Both the position numbers and the translations under genes were made by a program. Below the pieces are notes generated by a model, which saw only the letters and a list, made by a program, of their open reading frames with translations, searched no databases and was not told the origin of the DNA. This document shows positions 8,518 to 16,636 of a stretch of 58,207 nucleotides of DNA, piece after piece. The stretch is from contig NZ_KQ949126.1 of assembly GCF_001514305.1 (NCBI RefSeq), positions 1 through 58,207 on the forward strand, given 5' to 3'. Source of the stretch: Streptomyces dysideae (GTDB taxonomy: Bacteria; Actinomycetota; Actinomycetes; Streptomycetales; Streptomycetaceae). How positions within the stretch are numbered: the first letter of the stretch is position 1; the number at the start of each line of letters is the position of its first letter.

Positions 8518-9456
8518 CTACACCTGGTCGACCACGACCACGTCGTACTCGGTGTCCGGTGTCGGCTCCACGTCGAAGCGCGCGTTGGGCAGATAGAGAC
8601 GGTCGCCGTACGCCGCGACCGTGGTCGGTATGCGGAACCGCGGGTCGGTGATGCGGGCGATCGCGGTGCCCTTGGTGCCGGCCGCGTTCAGCCGGAAGAC
8701 GTCGACCGCGTTCTGTGCCTGCTGGACGACGTAGAGGGTGCGGCCGAGCAGCAACAGGCCGTCGCCGTTGGGGATCCTGGCCGTGCCGAGGTCCGCGGCG
8801 GCCGCGGTTCCGGTGCGTGGGTCGACCCGCATGAGGGTGCCGCCTTCGGCGAAGGCGTTCACCACCAGCAGGGCGCTGCCGTCGGGGGTGCGCTCGATGC
8901 CGTTGGCGGTGAAGTCGGCGCCCTGCTGCCAGTCACCGCTCAGCGGCACGGTCCTGACGTCGCCGGGGGCGCCGTGCCGGTCGAGGGCCAGCCGGTAGAG
9001 CTGCGCCTTGAAGGAGTCGGTGAACCAGGCGGCGTCCGGGGTGAGGATCACGTCGTTCACGAAGGTGCCGCCGGTGGCGTACACCTTCTCGATCCGGCCC
9101 GTGCGGATCTCGCCGCTGTCGCCGCCGGCTATGAAGATCCTGCCGCGCCGGTCGATCTTCAGGCCGATGGAGGGGTGCCCGGCGCCAAGTCCCTTGCTGA
9201 TGACGGAGCCACGGCCGGTGGCGAGGTTCGCGCGATAGATGTCGCCGTTGGCGAGCGAGCCGAAGTAGGCGAACGGGGCGGTGCCGGTGGCGATGCCCTC
9301 GGGCCGGAAGCCGTTGGGCAGCGGGAACTGGGTGGGCCACGCCTTCCTCGGCGTTTCGGCCGCGTGGGCGGTGCCGCCCAGCAGCGCCGCTCCGGAGAGG
9401 GCGGCGGTCGCGGTGAGGAGTCTTCGACGTGCGAAGGAACGTTCTGCGGATACCAC
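8518..9456 (-). CDS. Tat-exported SMP-30/gluconolactonase-like beta-propeller protein
   Basis: A 312-residue secreted protein. The N-terminus has a twin-arginine signal (RSFARRRLLTATAAL) ending in an AHA-A cleavage site near residue 33. The mature part is a six-bladed beta-propeller of the SMP-30/gluconolaconase-like type, with blade motifs such as RPEGIATG, NDVILTPDAAWFTDS, TANGIERTPDGSALLVVN and IPNGDGLLLLGRTLYVV. The conserved metal-ligand type residues N and D occur in FVNDVI and PNGDG. The substrate is unknown. The GTG start has GGAAGGA 8 nt upstream. It is divergent from the subtilase gene, so the two may share the 258-nt promoter region, but no functional link can be shown. Confidence 0.7.
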   Translation of the reverse strand: MVSAERSFARRRLLTATAALSGAALLGGTAHAAETPRKAWPTQFPLPNGFRPEGIATGTAPFAYFGSLANGDIYRANLATGRGSVISKGLGAGHPSIGLKIDRRGRIFIAGGDSGEIRTGRIEKVYATGGTFVNDVILTPDAAWFTDSFKAQLYRLALDRHGAPGDVRTVPLSGDWQQGADFTANGIERTPDGSALLVVNAFAEGGTLMRVDPRTGTAAAADLGTARIPNGDGLLLLGRTLYVVQQAQNAVDVFRLNAAGTKGTAIARITDPRFRIPTTVAAYGDRLYLPNARFDVEPTPDTEYDVVVVDQV

Positions 9457-9714
9457 TGTGCGTCCTTCCGCGAAGGGGCCGGCGAAGGCCGGCCGTACAG
9501 GTCAACAGGCGCTCTCACCCCATCACATGACAGGCACCTCCGCAGCCTTTGGCCGGATTGTACCGTGACATCTGCTTCCGGACGGATTGCACACGTTACC
9601 CAATTCAACTTGTTTTCAAACCGAGTTGGTGAAGACGGTCTGGACGGACCGCCGCAGGCGTGCTTGGTCGGGGCCCGATGGCGCACCCGCACGGACCGAA
9701 GGGAGCGGTACCCG

Positions 9715-11445
9715 ATGAGCGACCAGGTACAGCCGGCGCAGGGCCCGGGGGCATCCGGGCCGGGCCCCGACGGAGCGGGATACACCTATCGAGGAACCGA
9801 GCGGGAACTGATCGTCGTCGCCCGTCCCGAGGCCCGGCTGCGGGCCCAGGCCGAGGGCGTACGGTCGGCGGCGGGCGCCGACGTCTCGGCTCTCAACATG
9901 TTCCTCAGTGACGAACAGCTCGCCCTTGAACCGCTGTTCGGCAGCGAGGAGCGCCTCCAGCAGTCCGCGGCGCCCGGCACCGAGAACGTGCCCGACCTGG
10001 CGCTCTTCTACCGGGTGCGGGGCGGAGAGAGCCGCGCCGAGGAGCTGCGCTCACGGATCGCCGCGCTGCCGGGGATCGACACGGCGTACGTCAAGCCGGG
10101 CGCCGTACCGGCCTCCTTCGGGCAGATCGGGGAGGACACCGGGCGCCTCAAGGAAGGCGCGCCGGTCACACCCGACTTCAGCAGCCGGCAGGGCTATCTG
10201 CGGCCCGCGCCCGAGGGCATCGACGCCCGGTGGGCCTGGCAGCGGCGCGGCGGCACCGGTCAGGGCGTGACCGTGATCGACGTGGAGGGCTCCTGGCAGT
10301 TGGGCCACGAGGACCTGGCCGCCAAGCTGGCCGGCGTCGTGGTCGGCACCCCGCTGACCGACATCGCCTGGCGCAACCACGGCACCGCCGTGATCGGCGT
10401 GATCGGCGGCGACCGCAACGAGTACGGCGTCACCGGCATCGTGCCGGACGCGGTGACCGCGGCCGCGTCCTTCCAGGGCATCGGTACCGCGGCCGCGATC
10501 CACGCGGCGGCGGACCGGCTGGGCCCCGGCGACCTCGTGCTGGTCGAACTGCACCGGCCGGGGCCGCGGTTCGAGTTCGCCGAGCGCGACGACCAGCGCG
10601 GCTACATCGCGCTGGAGTGGTGGCCGGACGACTTCGCGGCCGTCCGTTACGCCACCGCCCGCGGCGTCCTCGTCGTGGCGGCCGCGGGCAATGGCGCCGA
10701 GTCGCTCGACGACGCGGTCTACGAGCGCCGCCCCGACGAGTTCCCGGAGTGGTGGCGCAACCCGTACAACCCCTCCAACCAGTCCTCCGGCGCCGTCCTG
10801 GTCGGCGCGGGCGCCCCGCCGCCCGGCACTCACGGCCGCGATCACGGCCCGGACCGGTCGAGGCTGGCGTTCTCCAACTACGGCGCCCGCGTGGACGCCC
10901 AGGGCTGGGGACGCGAGGTCACGACCACCGGCGGCTTCTGGGACCGGCCCGGGGATCTGCAGGGCGGGCCCGAGGAGATCGCCTGGTACACGGACACGTT
11001 CTCCGGGACCTCCTCCGCCTCCCCGGTGGTGGTCGGCGCGCTGGCCGCGCTGCACGGCATGCTCAGGGCGGCCGGCCAGCCGCCGATGTCCCCGGAACGT
11101 GCCCGTGAGGTGCTGCGGGCCACGGGGTCCCCGCAGCAGGACGCGCCGGGCCGGCCCGCCTCTCAACGGATCGGCAGCCGGCCCGACATCAAGGCGGCGG
11201 TCACGCGTCTGCTGCCGCAGGCGGTCGGCTCCGGCCGGGCCGAACGGTACTGGGACGAGCTCCTGCCATACCCCCGTGAACTTCCGCCCAGGCTCCGGCT
11301 GTTCGTGGCCGGCGACTGGCGGAACCTGAACCACCCGTCCCCCGACATCCGCCAGGCGGTCCACACCGCCTTCGCGGGGGGACGGCCCGATGTCCGAGTG
11401 TGGTTCTCGGACGACGAGATCGTCGGCCTGGTGATCACCGGCTGA
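9715..11445 (+). CDS. Cytoplasmic subtilisin-like serine protease (S8) with a novel C-terminal domain
   Basis: A 576-residue protein with a subtilase core. The catalytic triad is visible: Asp189 in VTVIDVEGSW, His222 in WRNHGTAVIGVIGG and Ser433 in FSGTSSASPVVV; an oxyanion-type Asn lies in AAAGNGAE. Residues 1-180 are an N-terminal region without signal peptide or membrane segment, so the enzyme should act inside the cell unless exported in another way. Residues about 525-576 form a small domain that matches the C-terminus of the next protein: over residues 535-563, 13 of 29 positions are identical without gaps. The ATG at 9715 follows GAAGGGAG; the frame stays open upstream to 8485 but lacks coding character. 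It is followed after 35 nt by the Q-rich gene, likely in one operon. Confidence 0.88.
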   Translation: MSDQVQPAQGPGASGPGPDGAGYTYRGTERELIVVARPEARLRAQAEGVRSAAGADVSALNMFLSDEQLALEPLFGSEERLQQSAAPGTENVPDLALFYRVRGGESRAEELRSRIAALPGIDTAYVKPGAVPASFGQIGEDTGRLKEGAPVTPDFSSRQGYLRPAPEGIDARWAWQRRGGTGQGVTVIDVEGSWQLGHEDLAAKLAGVVVGTPLTDIAWRNHGTAVIGVIGGDRNEYGVTGIVPDAVTAAASFQGIGTAAAIHAAADRLGPGDLVLVELHRPGPRFEFAERDDQRGYIALEWWPDDFAAVRYATARGVLVVAAAGNGAESLDDAVYERRPDEFPEWWRNPYNPSNQSSGAVLVGAGAPPPGTHGRDHGPDRSRLAFSNYGARVDAQGWGREVTTTGGFWDRPGDLQGGPEEIAWYTDTFSGTSSASPVVVGALAALHGMLRAAGQPPMSPERAREVLRATGSPQQDAPGRPASQRIGSRPDIKAAVTRLLPQAVGSGRAERYWDELLPYPRELPPRLRLFVAGDWRNLNHPSPDIRQAVHTAFAGGRPDVRVWFSDDEIVGLVITG

Positions 11446-11480
11446 CGCAGCCCATCACATCAAGGGAAGGTGGCACCCGC

Positions 11481-12056
11481 ATGAGCACCACCCCGCAGAT
11501 GAGTCACATGGGACAGCAGCAAGGCCAGCAGTACCCGAGCACATCACCGTTCCAGCAGCAACAGCCGTTCGGGCAGCAGGGCTTCGGCCAGCAGGGCATG
11601 GGCCAGCAGCAGCCGTACGGCATGAGCGGCTCCCTGGAGCAGCTCCAGCAGCTCGGTCAGCAGCAGCCGTATCAGCAGCTGCTCCAGCAGCTCGGCCAGC
11701 AGCAACAGCCGTTCGGGCAGCAGCAGGACCAGCAGGCGCAGCAGGCCGAACAGCAGGCGCAGCAGCAGTTGCAGCAGGTCGCGCTCGCCGCGGTGCAGCA
11801 GGTCGTCCAGCAGATGCAGGCGCAGGCCCTCGCCTCCGGAGTGGCGAACGGCTTCGTCGACATCGTCCACCCGCTGCAGGGCCAGCCGCATCAGATCTTC
11901 CTGCGGATCAACAACCAGTTCCGGGTCCTGAACAACCCGAACCCGCAGATCCACCAGCAGATCCAGCAGGCCTTCGCGTTCGGCCACCAGATGATCGGTG
12001 TCTGGGACACCCAGTCGCCGAGCGTCCTGCGCAGCGTACGGATCCAGCGGATCTGA
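11481..12056 (+). CDS. Glutamine-rich protein sharing its C-terminal domain with the upstream subtilase
   Basis: A 191-residue protein I do not recognise. Residues 1-120 are low-complexity, rich in Q with repeats such as QQQPFGQQ and LQQLGQQQPYQQLLQQL; this resembles prion-like or coiled-coil assembly segments. Residues about 128-191 are an ordinary folded region. Its block FRVLNNPNPQIHQQIQQAFA (147-166), running on to GVW at 175, matches WRNLNHPSPDIRQAVHTAFA (535-554) of the protease. The ATG at 11481 follows AAGGGAAGG. The gene ends just before a 15-bp perfect terminator, so it is the last gene of a two-gene unit. It could be a substrate, inhibitor or scaffold of the protease; this is inference. 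Confidence 0.75.
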   Translation: MSTTPQMSHMGQQQGQQYPSTSPFQQQQPFGQQGFGQQGMGQQQPYGMSGSLEQLQQLGQQQPYQQLLQQLGQQQQPFGQQQDQQAQQAEQQAQQQLQQVALAAVQQVVQQMQAQALASGVANGFVDIVHPLQGQPHQIFLRINNQFRVLNNPNPQIHQQIQQAFAFGHQMIGVWDTQSPSVLRSVRIQRI

Positions 12057-12077
12057 CCGGCGGCTGAACCAACGGGT

Positions 12078-12111
12078 GAGGGCGCTTCCTCCGCGGGGAG
12101 GAAGCGCCCTC
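12078..12111. terminator. Bidirectional terminator between the Q-rich gene and mshC
   Basis: A perfect 15-bp stem (GAGGGCGCTTCCTCC and its complement) with a GCGG loop, located between convergent genes. Confidence 0.9.
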
Positions 12112-12128
12112 ACTCATGCCATCGGGCG

Positions 12129-13358
12129 TTACAGGGCCACGCCCAGCAGCGCGTCGACGGCGCGGCTCGCCACGCCGGGGGCGCCGATGTCGGTGCCGCC
12201 CCGCTCCTCCTGTGCGGCCGCCCAGCGGTCGACCGCGGCGAGCGCGGCCGGGGCGTCCAGGTCGGCGGCGAGGGCGTCGCGGATCTCCTCGACGAGCGCG
12301 TCCGCGGACGGCCCGTCGGGCCGCGACACGGCCGCCCGCCACCGGCCGAGCCGGGTGACGGCGTCCTCGAGGACCTGGTCGGTCCACTCCCAGTCGGCCC
12401 GGTAGTGGTGGGCGAGCAGGGCGAGCCGGATGGCGGCGGGGTCGACGCCGTCGCGCCGCAGCGTGGACACGAAGACGAGGTTGCCCTTGGACTTGGACAT
12501 CTTCTCGCCGTGCAGGGCGACCATGCCGGCGTGCACATATGCCTTGGCCATGGGGAACTCGCCGGTCAGCACCTGGGCATGGGAGGCGCCCATCTCGTGG
12601 TGCGGGAAGGCGAGGTCGGAGCCGCCGCCCTGGATGTCGAAGCCCATGCCGAGGTGGTCGAGGGCGATGGCGACACACTCGATGTGCCAGCCGGGCCGGC
12701 CGCGCCCGAGGGAACCGCCGTCCCAGCTGGGCTCGCCCTCGCGGGCTGCCATCCACAGCATCGGGTCGAGCGGGTTCTTCTTCCCGGGCCGGTCGGGGTC
12801 GCCGCCACGCTCGGCGGACAGCAGCCGCATGGCGGCCGCGTCCAGGCCCGACACCTTGCCGAAGTCCGGGTCGGACTCGACGGAGAAGTAGATGTCCCCC
12901 TCGAGTTCGTAGGCGGCGCCGGCGTCCCGCAGCCGTTCGACGAGCGGCACGATGCCGGGTATGGCCTCGACCGCGCCGATGTAGTGCCGCGGGGGCAGCA
13001 TGCGCAGGGCGGTCATGTCCTCGCGGAAGAGGGCGGTCTCCTTCTCGGCGAGGGCGACCCAGTCGATGTCGTCGCGTGCGGCCCGCTCCAGGAGTGGATC
13101 GTCCACGTCGGTGACGTTCTGGACGTAGTGAACCTGCCGCTTGGTGTCGAGCCACACGCGCTGTACGAGGTCGAACGCGTTGTAGGTCGCCGCGTGTCCC
13201 AGGTGGGTGGCGTCGTACGGGGTGATGCCGCAGACGTAGATACGGGCGACGGGACCGGGGTCGAGGGTGACCAGACCGCCGGTCGCGGTGTCGTGGATCC
13301 GGAGGTCGCGGCCCTGACCGGGCAGGGCGGGGACCTCAGAAGCGGGCCAGGCATACAT
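12129..13358 (-). CDS. mshC: Mycothiol ligase MshC (cysteine:glucosaminyl-inositol ligase)
   Basis: A 409-residue paralogue of cysteinyl-tRNA synthetase that joins cysteine to GlcN-inositol in mycothiol synthesis, using ATP to form cysteinyl-AMP. The HIGH-type motif HLGHA is at residues 52-56 and KMSKS at 286-290. Zinc ligands are probably Cys43 in YVCGITPYDATH, Cys228 in WHIECVA and a histidine in FPHHEMG. The length (about 410) is that of MshC; CysS is about 460 with a tRNA-binding tail. The start ATG at 13358 gives the usual MYAWPASEVP beginning. It heads a leftward conserved actinobacterial block with three further genes on the same strand. Confidence 0.95.
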   Translation of the reverse strand: MYAWPASEVPALPGQGRDLRIHDTATGGLVTLDPGPVARIYVCGITPYDATHLGHAATYNAFDLVQRVWLDTKRQVHYVQNVTDVDDPLLERAARDDIDWVALAEKETALFREDMTALRMLPPRHYIGAVEAIPGIVPLVERLRDAGAAYELEGDIYFSVESDPDFGKVSGLDAAAMRLLSAERGGDPDRPGKKNPLDPMLWMAAREGEPSWDGGSLGRGRPGWHIECVAIALDHLGMGFDIQGGGSDLAFPHHEMGASHAQVLTGEFPMAKAYVHAGMVALHGEKMSKSKGNLVFVSTLRRDGVDPAAIRLALLAHHYRADWEWTDQVLEDAVTRLGRWRAAVSRPDGPSADALVEEIRDALAADLDAPAALAAVDRWAAAQEERGGTDIGAPGVASRAVDALLGVAL

Positions 13359-13452
13359 GTCATGAGCCTAACCGGACGGATGTTCCGTATACGAACCGGA
13401 CCAGGCCGGATGGCCGAGAGGGCACTCTTGTGGGACCTCGCCCATTGTGCCG

Positions 13453-14283
13453 CTAGACCGGCGGCCAGGGAATGGCCGGCCACTCCCCGCTCGGCTCCGG
13501 ATGCTTCCCGGACGCCAGCAGCGCCCCGACACGCGCGCGTGTGGCGTCGACCTCGGCGGCCGTGATCAGCGCGGACAGCCGTACGGCCAGCGCCCCGCCC
13601 TCCTTCAGTGCCTCCCGCATTGAGCCGAGCACCTCGACCGCCTCCCCCGTGAGCGGCTCGCCCGCCCATCCCCACAGCAGTGTCCGGAGTTTGTTGTCGG
13701 CGTTGAAGGTGACCCCGTGGTCGATGCCGTAGAGGCGGCCCTCGGCGTCGGGCAGCAGATGGCCGCCTTTGCGGTCCGCGTTGTTGATCACGGCGTCGAG
13801 CACCGCGAGCCTCCGCAGCCGCTCGTCGTCGGCGTGCACCAGCAGGGCCGTCTTCCCGTCGCCGACCTCGGCGAACGCGATCGCCTTCCAGCCCGGCTCG
13901 GGTTCCTCGGCGTCGACGAGGGCGAGCAGTTCGGCCTCCGGGGTCACGTCGATCCACAGCTGGACCATGCCCTCGCCGTACGGCCCGTCCCGCAGCACGG
14001 TGGGCGGTACGAGCCCCCAGCCGGTCGCTTCGGAGACCTCGTACGCGGCGACCTCGCGCTGCGCGAGCGTCCCGTCGGGAAAGTCCCAGAGGGGCCGCTC
14101 CCCGGCGACCGGCTTGTACACGCAGGACACCTCGCGCCCGTCGTGCGCGACCGTGCAGAACAGCGCGGCGTTGGACGCCTCACGAATCCGCCCGCGCACG
14201 GTCAGCTCGCCCTCGGCGAGCAGGTCGGCGGGGCTCGGGTCGGCCGTCACGCTCCGCGGCGGTATCCGTTCTGGCGCGGACAT
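13453..14283 (-). CDS. SCO1664-family protein, PI3/PI4-kinase-like (TIGR03843 type)
   Basis: A 276-residue protein of an actinobacterial family distantly related to phosphatidylinositol kinases. Visible kinase-like features are SCVYKPVAGERPLWDFPDG near residue 50 (nucleotide-binding lysine), LDAVINNADRKGGHLL near 165 (catalytic-loop type N-x-D-R) and LYGIDHGVTFN near 187 (metal-binding D). The ATG at 14283 overlaps the end of the DUF3090 gene by 37 nt, pointing to translational coupling. In this family it travels with a phosphomutase-like protein and a DUF3090 protein; both are present here. A kinase/phosphomutase partnership is a published proposal for the trio as I recall, not shown by the sequence. 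Confidence 0.85.
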   Translation of the reverse strand: MSAPERIPPRSVTADPSPADLLAEGELTVRGRIREASNAALFCTVAHDGREVSCVYKPVAGERPLWDFPDGTLAQREVAAYEVSEATGWGLVPPTVLRDGPYGEGMVQLWIDVTPEAELLALVDAEEPEPGWKAIAFAEVGDGKTALLVHADDERLRRLAVLDAVINNADRKGGHLLPDAEGRLYGIDHGVTFNADNKLRTLLWGWAGEPLTGEAVEVLGSMREALKEGGALAVRLSALITAAEVDATRARVGALLASGKHPEPSGEWPAIPWPPV

Positions 14284-14837
14284 ACATGTCCCTCCGGGTC
14301 GAGCGGGAGGCTGCACAGCGGACACGGCGGCCGCCCGGCGTTGACGACGTCCAGGGCGCGCTTGGCGAAGGCCCTCGCCTGCGCGCCGGTGAGCCGGACC
14401 CGCAGCATCGGGGGACCGTTCTCCTCGTCCTGGAGCAGCCGCTCCTCCGCCTCCGCGAGATCCTCCTCGGAGTCGGCGTCGAGCTCCACGAGGGCCTGCG
14501 CCTCGACGATCATGCGCTGCTCCTCGCCGTCCCAGGCAAGGGCCATGGTGCCGACGCGGAACTCCTCCTCGACGGGGGTGTCCAGCGGGGCGGTGTCGGC
14601 CACCTCGGTGGGCACCACGGCCGGGACGGCGGCACTTCCGCCGCTGCGCCGTACGACCTCGTCGAGCAGTTCGTCCATGCGCTCGGCGAGCGCGGCGACC
14701 TGGGTCTTCTCCAGCGCCACGCTGGTCACCCGGGAGCCGGCCGTGGCCTGGAGGAAGAACGTACGGCGTCCGGGCAGTCCGACCGTACCGGCCACGAAGC
14801 GGTCCGGAGGGTCGTAGAGGAACACCTGACGGGACAC
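14247..14837 (-). CDS. DUF3090 family protein (TIGR03847 type)
   Basis: A 196-residue protein of unknown function. The N-terminus MSRQVFLYDPPDRFVAGTVG is the family signature. A middle segment MALAWDGEEQRMIVEAQALV forms beta-rich repeats, and the C-terminus carries a probable zinc ribbon, CPLCSLPLDPEGHVCPRQNG. The GTG at 14837 is preceded by GGAGACAGGAC. It overlaps the downstream kinase-like gene by 37 nt and follows the phosphomutase gene by 85 nt. The three-gene set is conserved across actinobacteria next to mshC. Confidence 0.85.
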   Translation of the reverse strand: MSRQVFLYDPPDRFVAGTVGLPGRRTFFLQATAGSRVTSVALEKTQVAALAERMDELLDEVVRRSGGSAAVPAVVPTEVADTAPLDTPVEEEFRVGTMALAWDGEEQRMIVEAQALVELDADSEEDLAEAEERLLQDEENGPPMLRVRLTGAQARAFAKRALDVVNAGRPPCPLCSLPLDPEGHVCPRQNGYRRGA

Positions 14838-14922
14838 GTCCTGTCTCCATTGGAATCGTGAGTACGTGCGTGTGTGCGGGAACGCGCTTGTGTGAACCGC
14901 TTCACCCTACTGCGCCCGACGA

Positions 14923-15609
14923 TCACGGTGCGCCCGCACCGCCCCCTACCGGGGCGTCGCCGGCCGGCGGGTCCTCGCGCGGTATCAGGGACGCGAGATC
15001 ACCGGTGTCCCCGAGCCGGACGAGAAACGGCCTCAGGCGTGTGTAGCGGATCGCCGTGATGGAACACGGTTCGACGGAAATCCTCTGGAAGAGGTCGAGA
15101 TGAAGTCCGAGTGCGTCCGCGACCAACGACTTGATGATGTCGCCGTGCGAGCACATCAGGTACACGGCGTCGGCGCCGTGATCGCGCTCCACGCGCGCGT
15201 TCCACTCGCGTACGGCCTCGGCCGCCCGGGTCTGCATGGCCCGCATCGACTCGCCGCCGGGGAACGCGGCCGCCGACGGATGCGCCTGGACGACCTCCAT
15301 CAGCGGCTCGTCCATGAGCTCGGCGAGCTTGCGGCCGGACCAGTCGCCGTAGTCGCACTCGCCGATGCGGTCGTCGGTGTGCGCGCGCAGTTCGGGACGG
15401 GCGTCGAGCAGCGGCCGGATCGTCTCCTGGCAGCGCTGCAGCGGGCTGGTGACGACCTCGGAGACCGGCAGCCCGGCGAGCCGACCGGGCAGCGCGGCGG
15501 CCTGCGCGGCCCCGCGTTCGTCGAGGGCGACGCCGGGCGTCCACCCGGCAAGCAGGCCTTCGGTGTTGGCGGTGGAACGTCCGTGCCGGACCAGGATCAA
15601 CGTGGGCAT
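14923..15609 (-). CDS. Histidine-phosphatase superfamily protein (MSMEG_4193-type phosphomutase)
   Basis: A 228-residue member of the phosphoglycerate mutase/histidine phosphatase superfamily. The catalytic motif LVRHGRSTANTEG is at residues 6-18 (phospho-accepting His9), the second arginine in SPLQRCQET, the acid in GECDYGDWSG and the second catalytic histidine in LMCSHGD near residue 152. The substrate is unknown. It is the upstream gene of the trio with DUF3090 and the PI-kinase-like protein. The last 15 residues are Gly/Ala/Pro-rich and probably disordered. It is divergent from the broken corA gene. Confidence 0.87.
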   Translation of the reverse strand: MPTLILVRHGRSTANTEGLLAGWTPGVALDERGAAQAAALPGRLAGLPVSEVVTSPLQRCQETIRPLLDARPELRAHTDDRIGECDYGDWSGRKLAELMDEPLMEVVQAHPSAAAFPGGESMRAMQTRAAEAVREWNARVERDHGADAVYLMCSHGDIIKSLVADALGLHLDLFQRISVEPCSITAIRYTRLRPFLVRLGDTGDLASLIPREDPPAGDAPVGGGAGAP

Positions 15610-15671
15610 GCGGCCCAGCGTAGGCGTACCACGGGCTGCGTTCGGCGCCGGATGGCGGGAGAATACGCTCC

Positions 15672-16634
15672 GTGATCGTCGACTGCGCCATCTACCGGGA
15701 CGGGCGGCGGACGGAGGGTCCCGAGGACATCTCGGCCGCCCTGGACCTGTGCCGTCTGGAGTCTGGCGCGTTCGTGTGGATCGGTCTGTACGAGCCCACG
15801 GAGAAGGAGTTCGACCGGGTCACGGAGGACTTCGGGCTGCACCCGCTGGCCGTCGAGGACGCCCTGAAGGCACATCAGCGGCCCAAGCTGGAGGTGTACG
15901 ACGACTCGCTGTTCATGGTGCTCAGGCCGGTCGGCTACGAGCCGAAGAGCGACGTCGTCTCCGCCGGCGAGGTCATGATCTTCATCGGGGACGGCTTCGT
16001 GATGACGGTCCGTCACGGCGCGGGTGCGGTGCGTGGCACATACGGTACGATGAGCTCGCCGTCAACGACCAACCCGTTGGCGGCACATGGCGGGTCGTCG
16101 ACCTGCCCGGCGGTCGGGAGGATCGTCGTACGGACGGACGCACGCGCCGTCAAACCCTTCGGAGCGATCCAGAAGGGAGTCTCCCGGACTCCGGGAGAGA
16201 GCTCCAAACCTTCAAGCGGCAGATCACCGTTGCCGTAGCGCCGCCGCGCTGTACGTGTCCGCGCCCTCTAATTGGCGGACCCGTACAGCGCGGCGGCGCC
16301 GTTCGTGAACGACAAGGCACAGCCCTTCTTCCGGGACGTCAGCGACCACCTCACACGCGTGAACGAGTCCGCGGACGGCCTGGACCGGCTGGTCTCCGAC
16401 ATCCTCTCGGCGCATCTGGCGCAGATGAGCGTCCGGCAGAACGACGACATGCGGAAGATCTCCGCGTGGGCGGCCATGGCCGCGATCCCCACGATGATCG
16501 CGGGGGTCTACGGCATGAACTTCGACCACATGCCGGAGCTGCGCTGGGGATGGTCGTATCCGGCGCTGATCGCGGCCATGGCCGTCCTCGAGGTCCTGTT
16601 GTACCGGCTGTTCAAGAGCCGGGGCTGGCTGTAG
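15672..16634 (+). pseudogene. corA: CorA-type magnesium transporter, interrupted in the middle
   Basis: The N-terminal part (15672 to about 16025, about 118 codons from a GTG) reads as a normal CorA cytoplasmic domain, with DALKAHQRPKLEVYDDSLFM and ending near VMTVRHGAGA. After that the frame carries unrelated sequence and stops near 16240. The C-terminal part resumes at about 16297 (FVNDKAQPFFRDVSDHLTRV) and contains LAQMSVRQNDDMRKISAWAA, the pore signature YGMNF and two membrane helices. The scrambled gap of about 270 nt is near the length expected for the missing 95-100 residues and holds a fragment (LQTFKRQI, in another frame) resembling CorA. An 18-bp inverted repeat marks its right edge. 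No single reading frame joins the two halves, so the product is probably inactive unless this is an assembly error. Confidence 0.75.
16238..16299. repeat. 18-bp perfect inverted repeat in the broken corA
   Basis: Arms at 16238-16255 and 16282-16299 are exact complements (CGTACAGCGCGGCGGCGC on the right). Inside them a second stem, GTCCGC/GCGGAC (16257-16262 and 16275-16280), extends the hairpin to 24 pairs with one mismatch around a 12-nt loop with TCTAATTG. The right arm reads as part of the resumed CorA frame; the left arm looks like an inverted copy of it. Confidence 0.85.
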
Positions 16635-16636
16635 CT

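Noticed and set aside
8485..9714. An N-terminal extension of the subtilase by 410 codons
   Set aside because: It would run antisense through the beta-propeller gene and its promoter region. The ATG at 9715 has a good ribosome site and begins the sensible protein.
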